DNA of 64,000 nucleotides from Muricoccus nepalensis (GTDB lineage: Bacteria > Pseudomonadota > Alphaproteobacteria > Acetobacterales > Acetobacteraceae), in contig NZ_RCZP01000008.1 in assembly GCF_006438825.1 (NCBI RefSeq), positions 79,051-143,050 on the forward strand, given 5' to 3'. The notes under the pieces were generated by a model that saw only the letters and a list, made by a program, of their open reading frames with translations, made no database searches and was not told the origin of the DNA. Position numbers and translations under genes: made by a program. Positions 8,675 through 16,932 of this stretch are shown piece by piece. Positions within the stretch are counted from its first letter, which is position 1; each line of letters opens with the position of its first letter.

Positions 8675-10308
8675 GCACACGTCCCCTCATCCTAGCGGGC
8701 GGGGTCCTCCTCGCTGGAACAGCTACCCTCGGCGCCTATTGGTTGGGTGGAGGAGAGTTCACCCCTGCCGTGACGCGGGCCGCCTTGGCGCAGTCATCCT
8801 CACCAGCCCGGCAGCCCCTCTACTATCAGGCACCCGGCGGTGGCACGGACTTCTCGCCAATTCCAAAGAAGGACGCCCAGGGTCGGGACTACGTTCCCGT
8901 CTACGACGAGAGCGAACAGACACCCGCCACGCCCTCGCCAACCAACGCCACTCCGACGCCGTCGCTCTCCATGCCCCCGGCGTCGGCGTCTCCAGGGCGT
9001 CCCGCTCTCTACTACCAGGACCCCTCAGGCAAGCCCGAGTACTCCGCGACGCCCAGGAAGACTGCCAACGGAAGGGACTTCACTCCGGTCTATGAGGATA
9101 CTGCTGCTCCGCCAGCGTCCCCACCGGCGCCCGCTCCCGCATCCCCACAGGCCTCTCCATCGCCGTCACCGGGCAGTCGTAGTCGGATCCTCTATTACCG
9201 AAATCCCATGGGGCTGCCTGACACCTCCCCTGTTCCTAAAAAGGACTCCATGGGGATGGACTACCTCCCCGTCTTTGAGGAGGAGGCCAATCAGCCAGCG
9301 GGCACGGTGACTGTCAGCCCAGAGCGGGTGCAATTGCTCGGCGTGCGCACGGAAGCCGCCACCCAGCGGACGATGACTCGCTCGATCCGGGCTGTCGGCA
9401 CCATCGCTGTGGATGAACGCCGCCTCGCGGTAGTGGCACCCAGGTTTGAGGGCTGGATCCAGAAGCTTCTCGTCAACGAGACCGGGCAGCCCGTTCGGAG
9501 GGGACAACCTCTGTTCGAGGTCTACAGCCCTGACCTAGCAGTCGCAGAGCAGGAGTATGTCGTCACCCGCCGAATGGATGGTGGCATCGCCAACGCGGCG
9601 CTCTCCAGGCTTCGCAACTTTGACCTCCCCGAGGAAGAAATAGCCCGCCTGCGGCGCACGGGGACCGTCAGCCGGGCGCTGACTCTGACCTCGCCCATGG
9701 ACGGCGTCGTCATGGAGAAGGCAGCCCTGCAGGGGATGCGCTTTGCGCCAGGGGAGACGCTGTACCGCATTGCAGACCTGTCGACCGTGTGGCTGTTGGC
9801 CGACGTTTTCGAACAGGACCTTGGCATCGTAGGCCCCGGACAGGAGGCCAGCATCGCGCTGACTTCCTACCCTGACCGGCGGTTCACTGGTTTGGTCACT
9901 TTTGTCTATCCGACCGTCAACGCCACCACGCGCACGGCCCGGGTTCGGGTGGAGATCCCCAACCCGGACCAACTGCTCAAGCCGGACATGTACGCCACCG
10001 TCGAGATCGCGGCCGCCCTCGGCTCCACGCCCGTTGTCACGGTTCCGGACTCCGCGGTGCTCGACACGGGGACGCGGCAGGCCATTCTCGTCGAGCGAGC
10101 CCCAGGCCGCTACGAACCTCGAACGGTGTCTGTTGGCCGCCGGGCGGATGGCCAGGTGGAGATCCGCAACGGCCTCAGTACGGGTGAGCGCGTGGTTGTG
10201 GGCGCCAACTTCCTCATCGACGCGGAGAGCAATCTGCGGGCTGCCCTGCAATCATTCGCGCCGCCACCCCCCGCCGCTTCCGCCCCCGCGCAGGAGGCAC
10301 CCCGATGA
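8671..10308 (+). CDS. cusB: RND efflux periplasmic adaptor, CusB family, with three tandem heavy-metal-binding domains
   Basis: The membrane-fusion subunit linking CusA to CusC, 545 residues and longer than the usual 400-500. After an N-terminal signal anchor come three copies of a YY...P.GL-type heavy-metal-binding module at residues 50-79, 113-142 and 174-203, separated by Pro/Ser/Ala-rich linkers. Only the third keeps the Met pattern RNPMG...SMGMDYLP. The rest is a normal adaptor: barrel-sandwich hybrid (RLAVVAPRFEGWIQKL, TSPMDGVVMEK), beta-barrel and a membrane-proximal domain. It overlaps cusA by 4 bases. Confidence 0.92.
   Translation: MSTRPLILAGGVLLAGTATLGAYWLGGGEFTPAVTRAALAQSSSPARQPLYYQAPGGGTDFSPIPKKDAQGRDYVPVYDESEQTPATPSPTNATPTPSLSMPPASASPGRPALYYQDPSGKPEYSATPRKTANGRDFTPVYEDTAAPPASPPAPAPASPQASPSPSPGSRSRILYYRNPMGLPDTSPVPKKDSMGMDYLPVFEEEANQPAGTVTVSPERVQLLGVRTEAATQRTMTRSIRAVGTIAVDERRLAVVAPRFEGWIQKLLVNETGQPVRRGQPLFEVYSPDLAVAEQEYVVTRRMDGGIANAALSRLRNFDLPEEEIARLRRTGTVSRALTLTSPMDGVVMEKAALQGMRFAPGETLYRIADLSTVWLLADVFEQDLGIVGPGQEASIALTSYPDRRFTGLVTFVYPTVNATTRTARVRVEIPNPDQLLKPDMYATVEIAAALGSTPVVTVPDSAVLDTGTRQAILVERAPGRYEPRTVSVGRRADGQVEIRNGLSTGERVVVGANFLIDAESNLRAALQSFAPPPPAASAPAQEAPR
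8818..9279 (+). repeat. Three tandem copies of a 30-residue heavy-metal-binding module within cusB
   Basis: Each unit starts YYQ/YYR and ends with D(Y/F)xPV(Y/F)(D/E). Units 1 and 2 have lost the Met residues of unit 3. The repeats are diverged in DNA, so they look old rather than recently duplicated. Confidence 0.85.
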
Positions 10309-13300
10309 TCGCCCGCGTAATCCGTTGGTCGGTGGCCAACCCATTCTTGATCCTGCTCACCACCCTGTTCGTCATCGGCACCGGAATCTGGGCCGTCCGG
10401 AACACTCCGCTGGATGCCGTCCCAGATCTCTCGGACGTCCAGGTCATTGTCTACACCGAGTACCCCGGTCAGGCCCCTCAGGTGGTGGAAGACCAAGTCA
10501 CCTACCCCCTGACCACGGCGCTCCTGACGGTTCCTCGGTCGAAAACAGTGCGAGGCTTTTCCTTCTTTGGCTCGTCCTTTGTCTACGTGGTGTTCGAGGA
10601 CGGCACCGACCTCTACTGGGCTCGCAGCCGGGTGCTGGAATACCTCAGCCAAGCCGCACGGCGCCTTCCCGACGGGGTGACGCCATCCCTGGGACCAGAC
10701 GCCACCGGGGTGGGCTGGGTGTACCAATACGCTGTCACGGGGCCGCAGAGAACGCTGGCCGAACTTCGGTCTGTCCAGGACTGGTTCCTGCGTTACCAGC
10801 TCGCCCGGGCCGAGGGCGTGGCAGAAGTGGCAAGCGTTGGCGGCTTCGTGCAGCAGTACCAGATCGTCGTCGATCCACAGCGGCTCCAGGCCTACCGCAT
10901 CCCGCTGTCGCGGGTCACCGAGGCTGTCCGGGCCAGCAACCGCGATGTCGGTGGCCGCTCCGTCGAAATGTCGGAGACGGAGTACCTTGTTCGTGGCCGC
11001 GGGTATCTGCGTGGAATTGGGGACATCGAGCAGATCGTGCTCACGATGCAGAATGGCATTCCCGTCCTCTTGCGCGACGTCGCCCGGGTAGAGCTCGGCC
11101 CAGAGGAACGTCGCGGTATCACGGAGCTAAATGGTGAGGGCGAAGTGGTCAGCGGCATCGTGCTCCAGCGGGAGGGACAGAATGCGCTCACCGTTATCGA
11201 GAGCGTGAAGCAGCGTCTCGCTGAGATCGCGGGCAGCCTGCCTGAGGGGGTGACCGTCTCCCCGGTTTACGATCGCTCCGCTCTGATCGAGCGTGCCATC
11301 GAAACCCTGAAAGGAACGCTGATCGAGGAGAGCGTCATCGTCGCCCTCGTTTGCGTGGTCTTCCTGCTCCACGTCAGGAGCGCCCTGGTGGCCATCTTGA
11401 TGCTGCCCGTCGGCGTCCTCATCGCCATGGCACTCCTGCATCTCCTGGGGTTGAGCTCCAACATCATGTCGTTGGGCGGCATCGCCATCGCGCTGGGTGC
11501 CATGGTCGATGCGGCCATCGTGATGATCGAGAATGCTCACAAGCGGCTGGAACAGGCCATGCCTGGAGCATCCCGGGTTCAGGTGCTGACGGAAGCCGCA
11601 GTGGAGGTCGGTCCGGCGCTGTTCTTTAGCTTGGCTGTCATCACCGTCTCCTTTCTCCCGGTCTTTACCCTGGAGGATCAGGAGGGACGGATGTTCCGGC
11701 CTCTTGCGCTGACAAAGACCTTTGCCATGGGCGCGGGCGCGCTGCTCTCGGTCACCCTGGTGCCGGTACTGATGGTGTTGTTCGTCCGGGGCCGGATCAT
11801 GCCGGAGCGCCGCAACCCAGTGAACCGCTTCCTGATCTGGGTGTACCGCCCACTCATCGCAGGCGTTCTCCGAGCCAAGACTCTGACCATCCTTGTCGCC
11901 CTTCTGGCTGTGGGTGCCACCGCTTGGCCGCTGGCACGCCTCGGTAGCGAGTTCATGCCGACCCTGAACGAGGGAACCCTGATGTATATGCCGGTCAGCT
12001 TGCCCGGTATGTCGGTGACCAAGGCAGCGGAACTTCTCCAGACACAGAACAGGATTATCCGCAGCTTTCCCGAGGTAGCCAGCGTCTACGGAAAAGCCGG
12101 GCGCGCCGCGACAGCGACGGACCCCGCCCCGACCGAGATGTTCGAGACCATCATCAACCTAAAGCCCGAAAAGGAATGGCGAGCAGGGATGAACGTGGAC
12201 GCCCTCATCGCTGAAATGGACACCGCGCTGCGGATGCCGGGCGTCAGCAACGCGTGGACGATGCCCATCAAGGCCCGCACCGACATGCTCTCCACGGGCA
12301 TCCGCACCCCGGTGGGCGTCAAGGTCTACGGCCCAGATCTCGCGGGCATTGATCGGCTATCGCGAGAGGTCGAGACGGCCGTGCGATCAGTGCCCGGCAC
12401 GACCAGTGCCTTCGCCGAGCGGGTGGAGGGCGGCTACTACCTGGAGATCGAACCCGATCGGGGAGCACTGGCCCGCTATGGCCTGACTGTCGGCGATCTC
12501 CAGGAGACAATTACCACCGCTCTGGGCGGTGAGCCGGTGACCACCACTGTTGAGGGCCGAGCCCGATATACCGTCAATGTCCGCTACCCCCGAAGCCTTC
12601 GAAGCGACCCGCAGGGCATCGCAAGCCAGGTTCTCGTCCAGAACACCCAGGGAGTCGCCATACCTCTGGGTCAGTTGGCAGCCGTCCAGCTACGTCGTGG
12701 TCCCCCGACAATTCGGACTGAGAACGCCCAGCTTGTGAACTATGTCTATGTCGACATGCACGGCCGGGATATCGGCGGCTATGTCGCGGACGCCCAGCGC
12801 GCTGTCGCCGAGCAGGTCCGCATGGACCCAGGTTACCACGTCGAGTGGAGCGGTCAGTTCGAGTACATGCAGCGCGCAAAGGCAAAGCTAGCCATCGTGG
12901 TGCCGGTTACCCTGCTCCTGATCTTTGTGCTCCTCTACCTGAACTTCGGCCGTCTCACCGAAACGCTCATCGTCATGCTCTCGGTTCCGTTCGCTCTGGT
13001 TGGTGGCGTCTGGCTCATGTACCTCATGAACTTCAACATGAGCGTCGCCGTCGCTGTTGGCTTCATCGCCCTCGCCGGGGTCGCAGCCGAAACAGGCGTC
13101 ATCATGCTGATCTACCTAGACCACGCCTTTGCGGAGATCCGGGAGCGGCGTCGTGGCGAAGGACGGCCATTGACCCGCGAGGATCTCCGACACGCCATCA
13201 TGGAAGGCGCAGTCGAACGGGTGAGACCCAAGATGATGACGGTGACAGCCATCATGGCGGGCTTGGTGCCCATTCTGTGGAGTACTGGTACGGGGTCGGA

Positions 13301-13463
13301 GCTCATGCAGCGGATTGCCGTCCCCATGGTGGGCGGCATGGTGTCTTCGACGGTGCTGACCCTGCTGGTCATCCCTGCCATCTACGCCACGGTAAAGGGA
13401 TGGCGCCTGCCGCGGGCCGCGGCGGTGGCTCTAGAGACGAAGACGTTGGTGGCGGCCGAATAA
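10305..13463 (+). CDS. cusA: Cu/Ag efflux RND transporter, CusA family
   Basis: The proton-driven inner-membrane pump of a CusCBA system, 1052 residues, the family's normal size. It begins MIARVIRWSVANPFLILL and has the HAE-type RND layout: 12 transmembrane helices, two large periplasmic loops and the helix-4 region LGGIAIALGAMVDAAIVMIENAHK with the conserved Asp of proton relay. Periplasmic Met residues lie in the MYMPVSLPGMS region and around NAWTMPIKARTDMLSTGI, the segment that carries the three-Met copper site in CusA. The HME class (heavy metals) is clear. Substrate copper or silver is inferred from the island. Confidence 0.95.
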   Translation: MIARVIRWSVANPFLILLTTLFVIGTGIWAVRNTPLDAVPDLSDVQVIVYTEYPGQAPQVVEDQVTYPLTTALLTVPRSKTVRGFSFFGSSFVYVVFEDGTDLYWARSRVLEYLSQAARRLPDGVTPSLGPDATGVGWVYQYAVTGPQRTLAELRSVQDWFLRYQLARAEGVAEVASVGGFVQQYQIVVDPQRLQAYRIPLSRVTEAVRASNRDVGGRSVEMSETEYLVRGRGYLRGIGDIEQIVLTMQNGIPVLLRDVARVELGPEERRGITELNGEGEVVSGIVLQREGQNALTVIESVKQRLAEIAGSLPEGVTVSPVYDRSALIERAIETLKGTLIEESVIVALVCVVFLLHVRSALVAILMLPVGVLIAMALLHLLGLSSNIMSLGGIAIALGAMVDAAIVMIENAHKRLEQAMPGASRVQVLTEAAVEVGPALFFSLAVITVSFLPVFTLEDQEGRMFRPLALTKTFAMGAGALLSVTLVPVLMVLFVRGRIMPERRNPVNRFLIWVYRPLIAGVLRAKTLTILVALLAVGATAWPLARLGSEFMPTLNEGTLMYMPVSLPGMSVTKAAELLQTQNRIIRSFPEVASVYGKAGRAATATDPAPTEMFETIINLKPEKEWRAGMNVDALIAEMDTALRMPGVSNAWTMPIKARTDMLSTGIRTPVGVKVYGPDLAGIDRLSREVETAVRSVPGTTSAFAERVEGGYYLEIEPDRGALARYGLTVGDLQETITTALGGEPVTTTVEGRARYTVNVRYPRSLRSDPQGIASQVLVQNTQGVAIPLGQLAAVQLRRGPPTIRTENAQLVNYVYVDMHGRDIGGYVADAQRAVAEQVRMDPGYHVEWSGQFEYMQRAKAKLAIVVPVTLLLIFVLLYLNFGRLTETLIVMLSVPFALVGGVWLMYLMNFNMSVAVAVGFIALAGVAAETGVIMLIYLDHAFAEIRERRRGEGRPLTREDLRHAIMEGAVERVRPKMMTVTAIMAGLVPILWSTGTGSELMQRIAVPMVGGMVSSTVLTLLVIPAIYATVKGWRLPRAAAVALETKTLVAAE

Positions 13464-13509
13464 TGGTTGGAATGGGTGGTCAACTCAGAACCAGAAGGAG
13501 CCTGGAGGC

Positions 13510-13638
13510 ATGATGCACGACGGCGGCACGATGAGCGGGATGATGTGGGGCATGGGGCTGACGTGGCTCCTCCTCATCGTCCTGCTGGTCCTCGGTGTCA
13601 TGGCCTTGGCCAAGTACCTGTTTTCGCGACACCGCTGA
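13510..13638 (+). CDS. Tiny Met-rich single-helix membrane protein
   Basis: A 42-residue protein: a Met/His/Gly-rich head (MMHDGGTMSGMMWGMG) followed by one strong transmembrane helix (LTWLLLIVLLVLGVMALAKY) and a basic tail. It lies 46 bases after cusA in the same direction, with an AAGGAG site ahead. Similar small Met-headed helices are common beside copper and silver efflux genes, but a function is not established. A second in-frame ATG follows at once, so the start may be 13,510 or 13,513. Confidence 0.75.
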   Translation: MMHDGGTMSGMMWGMGLTWLLLIVLLVLGVMALAKYLFSRHR

Positions 13639-13660
13639 CCCGGCAGCACGGCTGGCGCAT

Positions 13661-13996
13661 TTAGGCGGCGGGCTGCTGGGGAGCGCTTCCCGGCCGCCCT
13701 GACTGAGGTCTCGGTCCGCCGGAGCCAAGTTCGACGAGCAGACTCCTCGGCGAAACGCAATCGGAACCTGGGGCGCGGCTGCGCACAAGTTGGGTTGCAA
13801 TGCGGATCCGGGTAGGCGGCGTGCAGCGGAGCAAGATGCTATCGCAGCACCTGCCCCAGGGTGCTGCAACCTGGCCCGTAGCACTGCTGATGTCGTCCAG
13901 CGGCCAAGCACCCCGAACGAAGGCACCGCGGACGCATGCGGCACCCGCCGATAATACGGCGGCAAGCAGCAAGGCCAAGATGCCTTTAACAGGCAT
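13661..13996 (-). CDS. Possible small exported protein, doubtful
   Basis: A 111-residue frame on the minus strand starting with a credible signal-like segment (MPVKGILALLLAAVLSAGAAC). The C-terminal half is Arg/Pro/Ser-rich and looks non-coding, and there is no good ribosome site. It may be a true small lipoprotein with a shorter end or only a chance frame. The rest of 13,639-14,297 holds nothing else recognisable except the operator at 14,050. Confidence 0.3.
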   Translation of the reverse strand: MPVKGILALLLAAVLSAGAACVRGAFVRGAWPLDDISSATGQVAAPWGRCCDSILLRCTPPTRIRIATQLVRSRAPGSDCVSPRSLLVELGSGGPRPQSGRPGSAPQQPAA

Positions 13997-14049
13997 GCGG
14001 GTTGGAGGAGATCGATAACTTCGCGGGCAGTTTAATCGACAAGATTTCT

Positions 14050-14082
14050 ATTGACCTTCCCATGCAGGAAGGCTGCAGGCTC
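14050..14082 (+). promoter_or_regulatory. Third CueR/MerR-type operator-promoter
   Basis: -35 TTGACC at 14,051-14,056, a 19-bp spacer, and a -10 at about 14,076. The spacer region carries the perfect dyad CCTTCC-CATGCA-GGAAGG (14,055-14,072). The -35 and dyad half match the two operators at 5.2 kb. It points towards the small-protein genes at 14,298-15,510. Confidence 0.75.
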
Positions 14083-14297
14083 CGAATGCAATCATCTGAC
14101 TGTGGGGAGGAGGCTGTGCGTGACGATGGGAGAGCAGAGACGTCCAGCGCTCACCGACCAGGCCAGTCTCTTGGCGGCCGTCGACCGCTCCGCATGAGCG
14201 GATCTGACGTCGTATCCGGAACCGTCGCCATGCCGCTCGATTTTTCAGCCGGACGGTTGCATGGTCTGCCTTGCCGAGGCGCCCGGCAGCCAGCGCC

Positions 14298-14672
14298 ATG
14301 AACCGCACATCGCTTTGGGCCAAGTCACCACCCATGTTGCTTCGGCTTCTCAGACCTCTGCTCGCCATCCTGATCGCCTTCTCCATGATCGCGGCGCCCA
14401 CGGTCCAGGCCGCTGCCATCCCGTGCGACACAATGCAGATGGTCTCCGACCGCCAGGTCTCCAATGTTGGAGCACAGCATTCTGTGCCCTGCGAAGTGAC
14501 GCCCGCTTGCCTCGATGCGCTCGGCTGCGTCGCCATCGCAAGCTTGCCCGTCCCCGCCATCTCGGCGGCGCGACCGCTGGCCTTCGCACCCGTCGCGTAC
14601 TGGACGGGCACCGACACTCGTGAGGGCCTTTCAGTCGAGCCCGCCCTCAATCCTCCCATTCCGTTCGCTTGA
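14298..14672 (+). CDS. Small exported Cys protein, paralogue of the one at 6,398
   Basis: A 124-residue protein without a family name I can give. It has a basic N-terminus and a hydrophobic signal (LLRLLRPLLAILIAFSMIAAP), then CDTMQM, VPCEVTPACLDALGCVAIASLPVP and an end with F.PVAYW...GLSVEP..NPP. Cys spacing, the YW pair and the EP/PP ending match the 6,398 protein across the whole mature length. The CueR-like operator about 220 bases upstream suggests copper induction. The start could also be the Met at codon 13. Confidence 0.75.
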   Translation: MNRTSLWAKSPPMLLRLLRPLLAILIAFSMIAAPTVQAAAIPCDTMQMVSDRQVSNVGAQHSVPCEVTPACLDALGCVAIASLPVPAISAARPLAFAPVAYWTGTDTREGLSVEPALNPPIPFA

Positions 14673-14679
14673 CCGCCAG

Positions 14680-14696
14680 GCCACCCGGCGGGTGGC
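14680..14696 (+). terminator. Short hairpin after the 14,298 gene
   Basis: GCCACCC pairs with GGGTGGC across a 3-base loop, 7 bases after the stop. It may be a weak terminator or attenuate the next genes. Confidence 0.4.
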
Positions 14697-14834
14697 TTCG
14701 GTTCGCCGCATTCCGCCAGGCTCGGCCCGCGATACAGGGGTCTTGCGAATGCCGCCGCCCGAAACGCGCCTCCGGTCGCCAGGAGCGTCTGCTCCACAAG
14801 CCCCATCATGCAGCACAGCAAAAGGCTTCAACGG

Positions 14835-15170
14835 ATGAACATCTCAGCTCCCTCCAGGGATCTCGCCCTGACGACGCACATCCCGGGCGACGAGTACACC
14901 CAAGCGCCCAGACTATCCGCCACCTGGGCCAGCACCCGCCGGATTTTTCAAGGTCGCCGCGGCCTGCTGGTCCTTGCTGCCGGGCTCGCGGTGACCGGCC
15001 TCCTCGCCGGATGGAACTGGCTGGGCACGGCGGCGATCCTTCCGCTGCTCTACACCCTACCCTGCGCCGCGATGATGGCGATGTGCATGAGGGGACACGG
15101 CGGTTCCAACAGGAGCGCTCCAGTAGAAGCGGACGCCCCTGCCAATCTCAACATCGGCTTGCCCCGCTGA
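14835..15170 (+). CDS. Small membrane protein resembling DUF2933
   Basis: A 111-residue protein with a soluble N-terminal part and two close hydrophobic segments, ending in LPLLYTLPCAAMMAMCMRGHGG. The pattern of helices followed by a Cys-Met-Met...MRGHGG edge resembles DUF2933, a small membrane family often found in heavy-metal islands. The role is unknown. I use the ATG at 14,835; an upstream ATG at 14,808 is also in frame. It probably belongs to the unit driven from 14,050. Confidence 0.65.
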   Translation: MNISAPSRDLALTTHIPGDEYTQAPRLSATWASTRRIFQGRRGLLVLAAGLAVTGLLAGWNWLGTAAILPLLYTLPCAAMMAMCMRGHGGSNRSAPVEADAPANLNIGLPR

Positions 15171-15225
15171 CCTGTGCAACTCCGCGTGGACACTGTCCGC
15201 GCCAGAACTCAAAAGGAAACTAGAC

Positions 15226-15510
15226 ATGACGACGAAGCGCATTCCCATGGCCGCCGCAGCGGTCCTGCTCGCCACCGCTCTTGGTGCGGGAGCCTCCCTC
15301 GCCCAAGGTAACCAAGCACAGACACCGCAGGCTCCGGCACCGCAGCAGGCACCCACGCCGGACGGCAGCATGATGGGGCGCGGTGGCATGATGGACCATG
15401 GGGGAATGATGGGCCAGATGAACCGTATGATGGAGAACTGCAACCGGATGATGGAGAGTATGCAGCGCTCTCCGTCCACCCCACGTGACGCGCAGCCCGG
15501 CCGCGGCTGA
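15226..15510 (+). CDS. Small Met-rich periplasmic protein
   Basis: A 94-residue exported protein: a clear signal peptide ending ASLA-Q (about residue 27), a Gln/Pro/Ala linker, then a Met-rich tail with MMGRGGMMDHGGMMGQMNRMM and MMENCNRMMESM. It is probably a copper-binding periplasmic protein like PcoE or CopM-type scavengers; this is inferred from composition and place. An AAAGGAAAC site precedes the start. It is the last gene of the copper block and is followed by a hairpin. Confidence 0.8.
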   Translation: MTTKRIPMAAAAVLLATALGAGASLAQGNQAQTPQAPAPQQAPTPDGSMMGRGGMMDHGGMMGQMNRMMENCNRMMESMQRSPSTPRDAQPGRG

Positions 15511-15523
15511 CAGAATGGATCTC

Positions 15524-15544
15524 GCCGTCCAGTCCATGGACGGC
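15524..15544 (+). terminator. Hairpin at the end of the copper block
   Basis: GCCGTCCA and TGGACGGC form a perfect 8-bp stem with a 5-base loop, flanked by GATC...GATC. It sits 13 bases after the last copper gene and faces the convergent nuclease gene. Confidence 0.6.
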
Positions 15545-15612
15545 GGGATCCCCATCCGCTTCACGGAAGGCAGAAGCTTTTCAAACGCATGCCCCGCGTC
15601 AGCCAGCTCTAC

Positions 15613-16932
15613 TCAGATGAGGTTGCGCGCGATTGCCTGGATTGGTTTCATGCCCTGACCGAAGCGCGCAATTGCCTCGCGGTTAGCCTTTAGTTCACCG
15701 TAGGGCAGGTAGTGCACCTTGAGGTCCGCCACACGGGAAAAGGCAGGCCGCGCCAGCTGTGCCCGCACCTCCCCCTCGCGGCCATCCGGCGCCACCAGGA
15801 ACATCCCCTCCAGGGCATGGGCCTCGGGACCGAGCGCGAGGTCCAGCATACGCACGATGCCAGAGTAAATGGACGTCGTGTGCTCGACCTCATAGGCCGC
15901 CACGATCCGACCGGACTCTCGTCCCAGCCACAGGACGTCAATGAGCCGAATGGCTTCGGCACCAGGGGCCCCGCGCAGGGCACCCGGTAGATCAGTCAGG
16001 CAACCATCACCCAGCTTGCCGCCATTCAGAGCTCGGTTGCGGTCGTTGGCGGCAATCCAGACGTCGTAGCCCAGAGCCTTCCCGAGATCCCGGAGCCAGC
16101 CCTGCACCTGGGTATGGGTCTCATCCTCCTGGCGGGCCTCCGCGAGAGCCTTAGCGGCCCTGGCGCCCTCCTCGCGAACCTCTGCCAGGTCTGCCATCCA
16201 CGTGGCCTTGGCGCTGACGTCGTCGGCACGGGGTGGCGCCGTGTAGCGGCTGCTGCCGAGGTCAAAGAGGAGGCCACCAATGGCACCGAGGTCATTCGAA
16301 AGCAGACGGCGGTACTCTGCATTCAAGGTCAGGATCCCCCGCCGCATGGCGAGGTACTCCTCCCACCGGCCGAGCTTTACCTTGGCGCCAGTGAGCGCGT
16401 TGTAGCCGTTGACGATCGCCGTGTTGAAAGGCGGCATGATCGTGGGGTGAAGAAAGTACAAGAGGTTGGCGACCGCGGGTCCAAGGCCCTTGATGCCCAC
16501 CTTGTCGATCTCTCGGATTGCGCCGAGGACCTGCGGCTCCGTCGTGCAGCAGACGCAGGTGTCGAGCAGGTGTCCAAAGGCCCGTTGGTTCCCTGGGCTC
16601 TCATAGATGTCTGGGATCCGGAGCTTGGGTTTCCACAGGAAGGCGTGGTCAGCACCTTTGAAGATCTGACGTTGCTCCGCGATGGAGTGGACTACCGTCT
16701 CCAGAGACGATCCCCGGTAGGCGACGCCGAATGTCCCGGCCTGGATCTCCGCCACAACCTGCTGAAGGCCGCGGCGGATTGACCGGAAGTTCTTTACCCG
16801 CTCCTCCCATAGAAACCAGTTCTGGTAGGTGGCACCAGGGTCTTCACGCCAGCGAGCCAGCAGGGCTGTCAACAACTCGGGCGAACCCGGCCCACCATCC
16901 TCGGAGGCCGGGACGGATATCGTACTCTGCAT
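15613..16932 (-). CDS. Putative defence nuclease: HhH-type domain fused to a PD-(D/E)XK-like domain
   Basis: A 439-residue protein not closely recognised. Residues 110-180 contain a helix-hairpin-helix segment (DKVGIKGLGPAVANLLYFLHP, about 143-163) followed by PPFNTAIVNGY, which recalls the HhH-GPD region of DNA glycosylases, though I cannot place the catalytic Asp with confidence. The C-terminal third has IDVLWL (Asp332) and AAYEVEHTTSIYSG (Glu348, Glu350), a D-x15-ExE arrangement typical of restriction-like PD-(D/E)XK folds. The linker (240-275) is helical and charged. It stands alone, convergent with the copper block. A restriction or repair-like role in phage defence is inferred. No methyltransferase partner is present. 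Confidence 0.7.
   Translation of the reverse strand: MQSTISVPASEDGGPGSPELLTALLARWREDPGATYQNWFLWEERVKNFRSIRRGLQQVVAEIQAGTFGVAYRGSSLETVVHSIAEQRQIFKGADHAFLWKPKLRIPDIYESPGNQRAFGHLLDTCVCCTTEPQVLGAIREIDKVGIKGLGPAVANLLYFLHPTIMPPFNTAIVNGYNALTGAKVKLGRWEEYLAMRRGILTLNAEYRRLLSNDLGAIGGLLFDLGSSRYTAPPRADDVSAKATWMADLAEVREEGARAAKALAEARQEDETHTQVQGWLRDLGKALGYDVWIAANDRNRALNGGKLGDGCLTDLPGALRGAPGAEAIRLIDVLWLGRESGRIVAAYEVEHTTSIYSGIVRMLDLALGPEAHALEGMFLVAPDGREGEVRAQLARPAFSRVADLKVHYLPYGELKANREAIARFGQGMKPIQAIARNLI

Noticed and set aside
14115-14301. A GTG-started frame following the third CueR-type operator
   Set aside because: It has a GGAGG site but an unstructured, Arg/Gly-rich product that overlaps the better-supported gene at 14,298.
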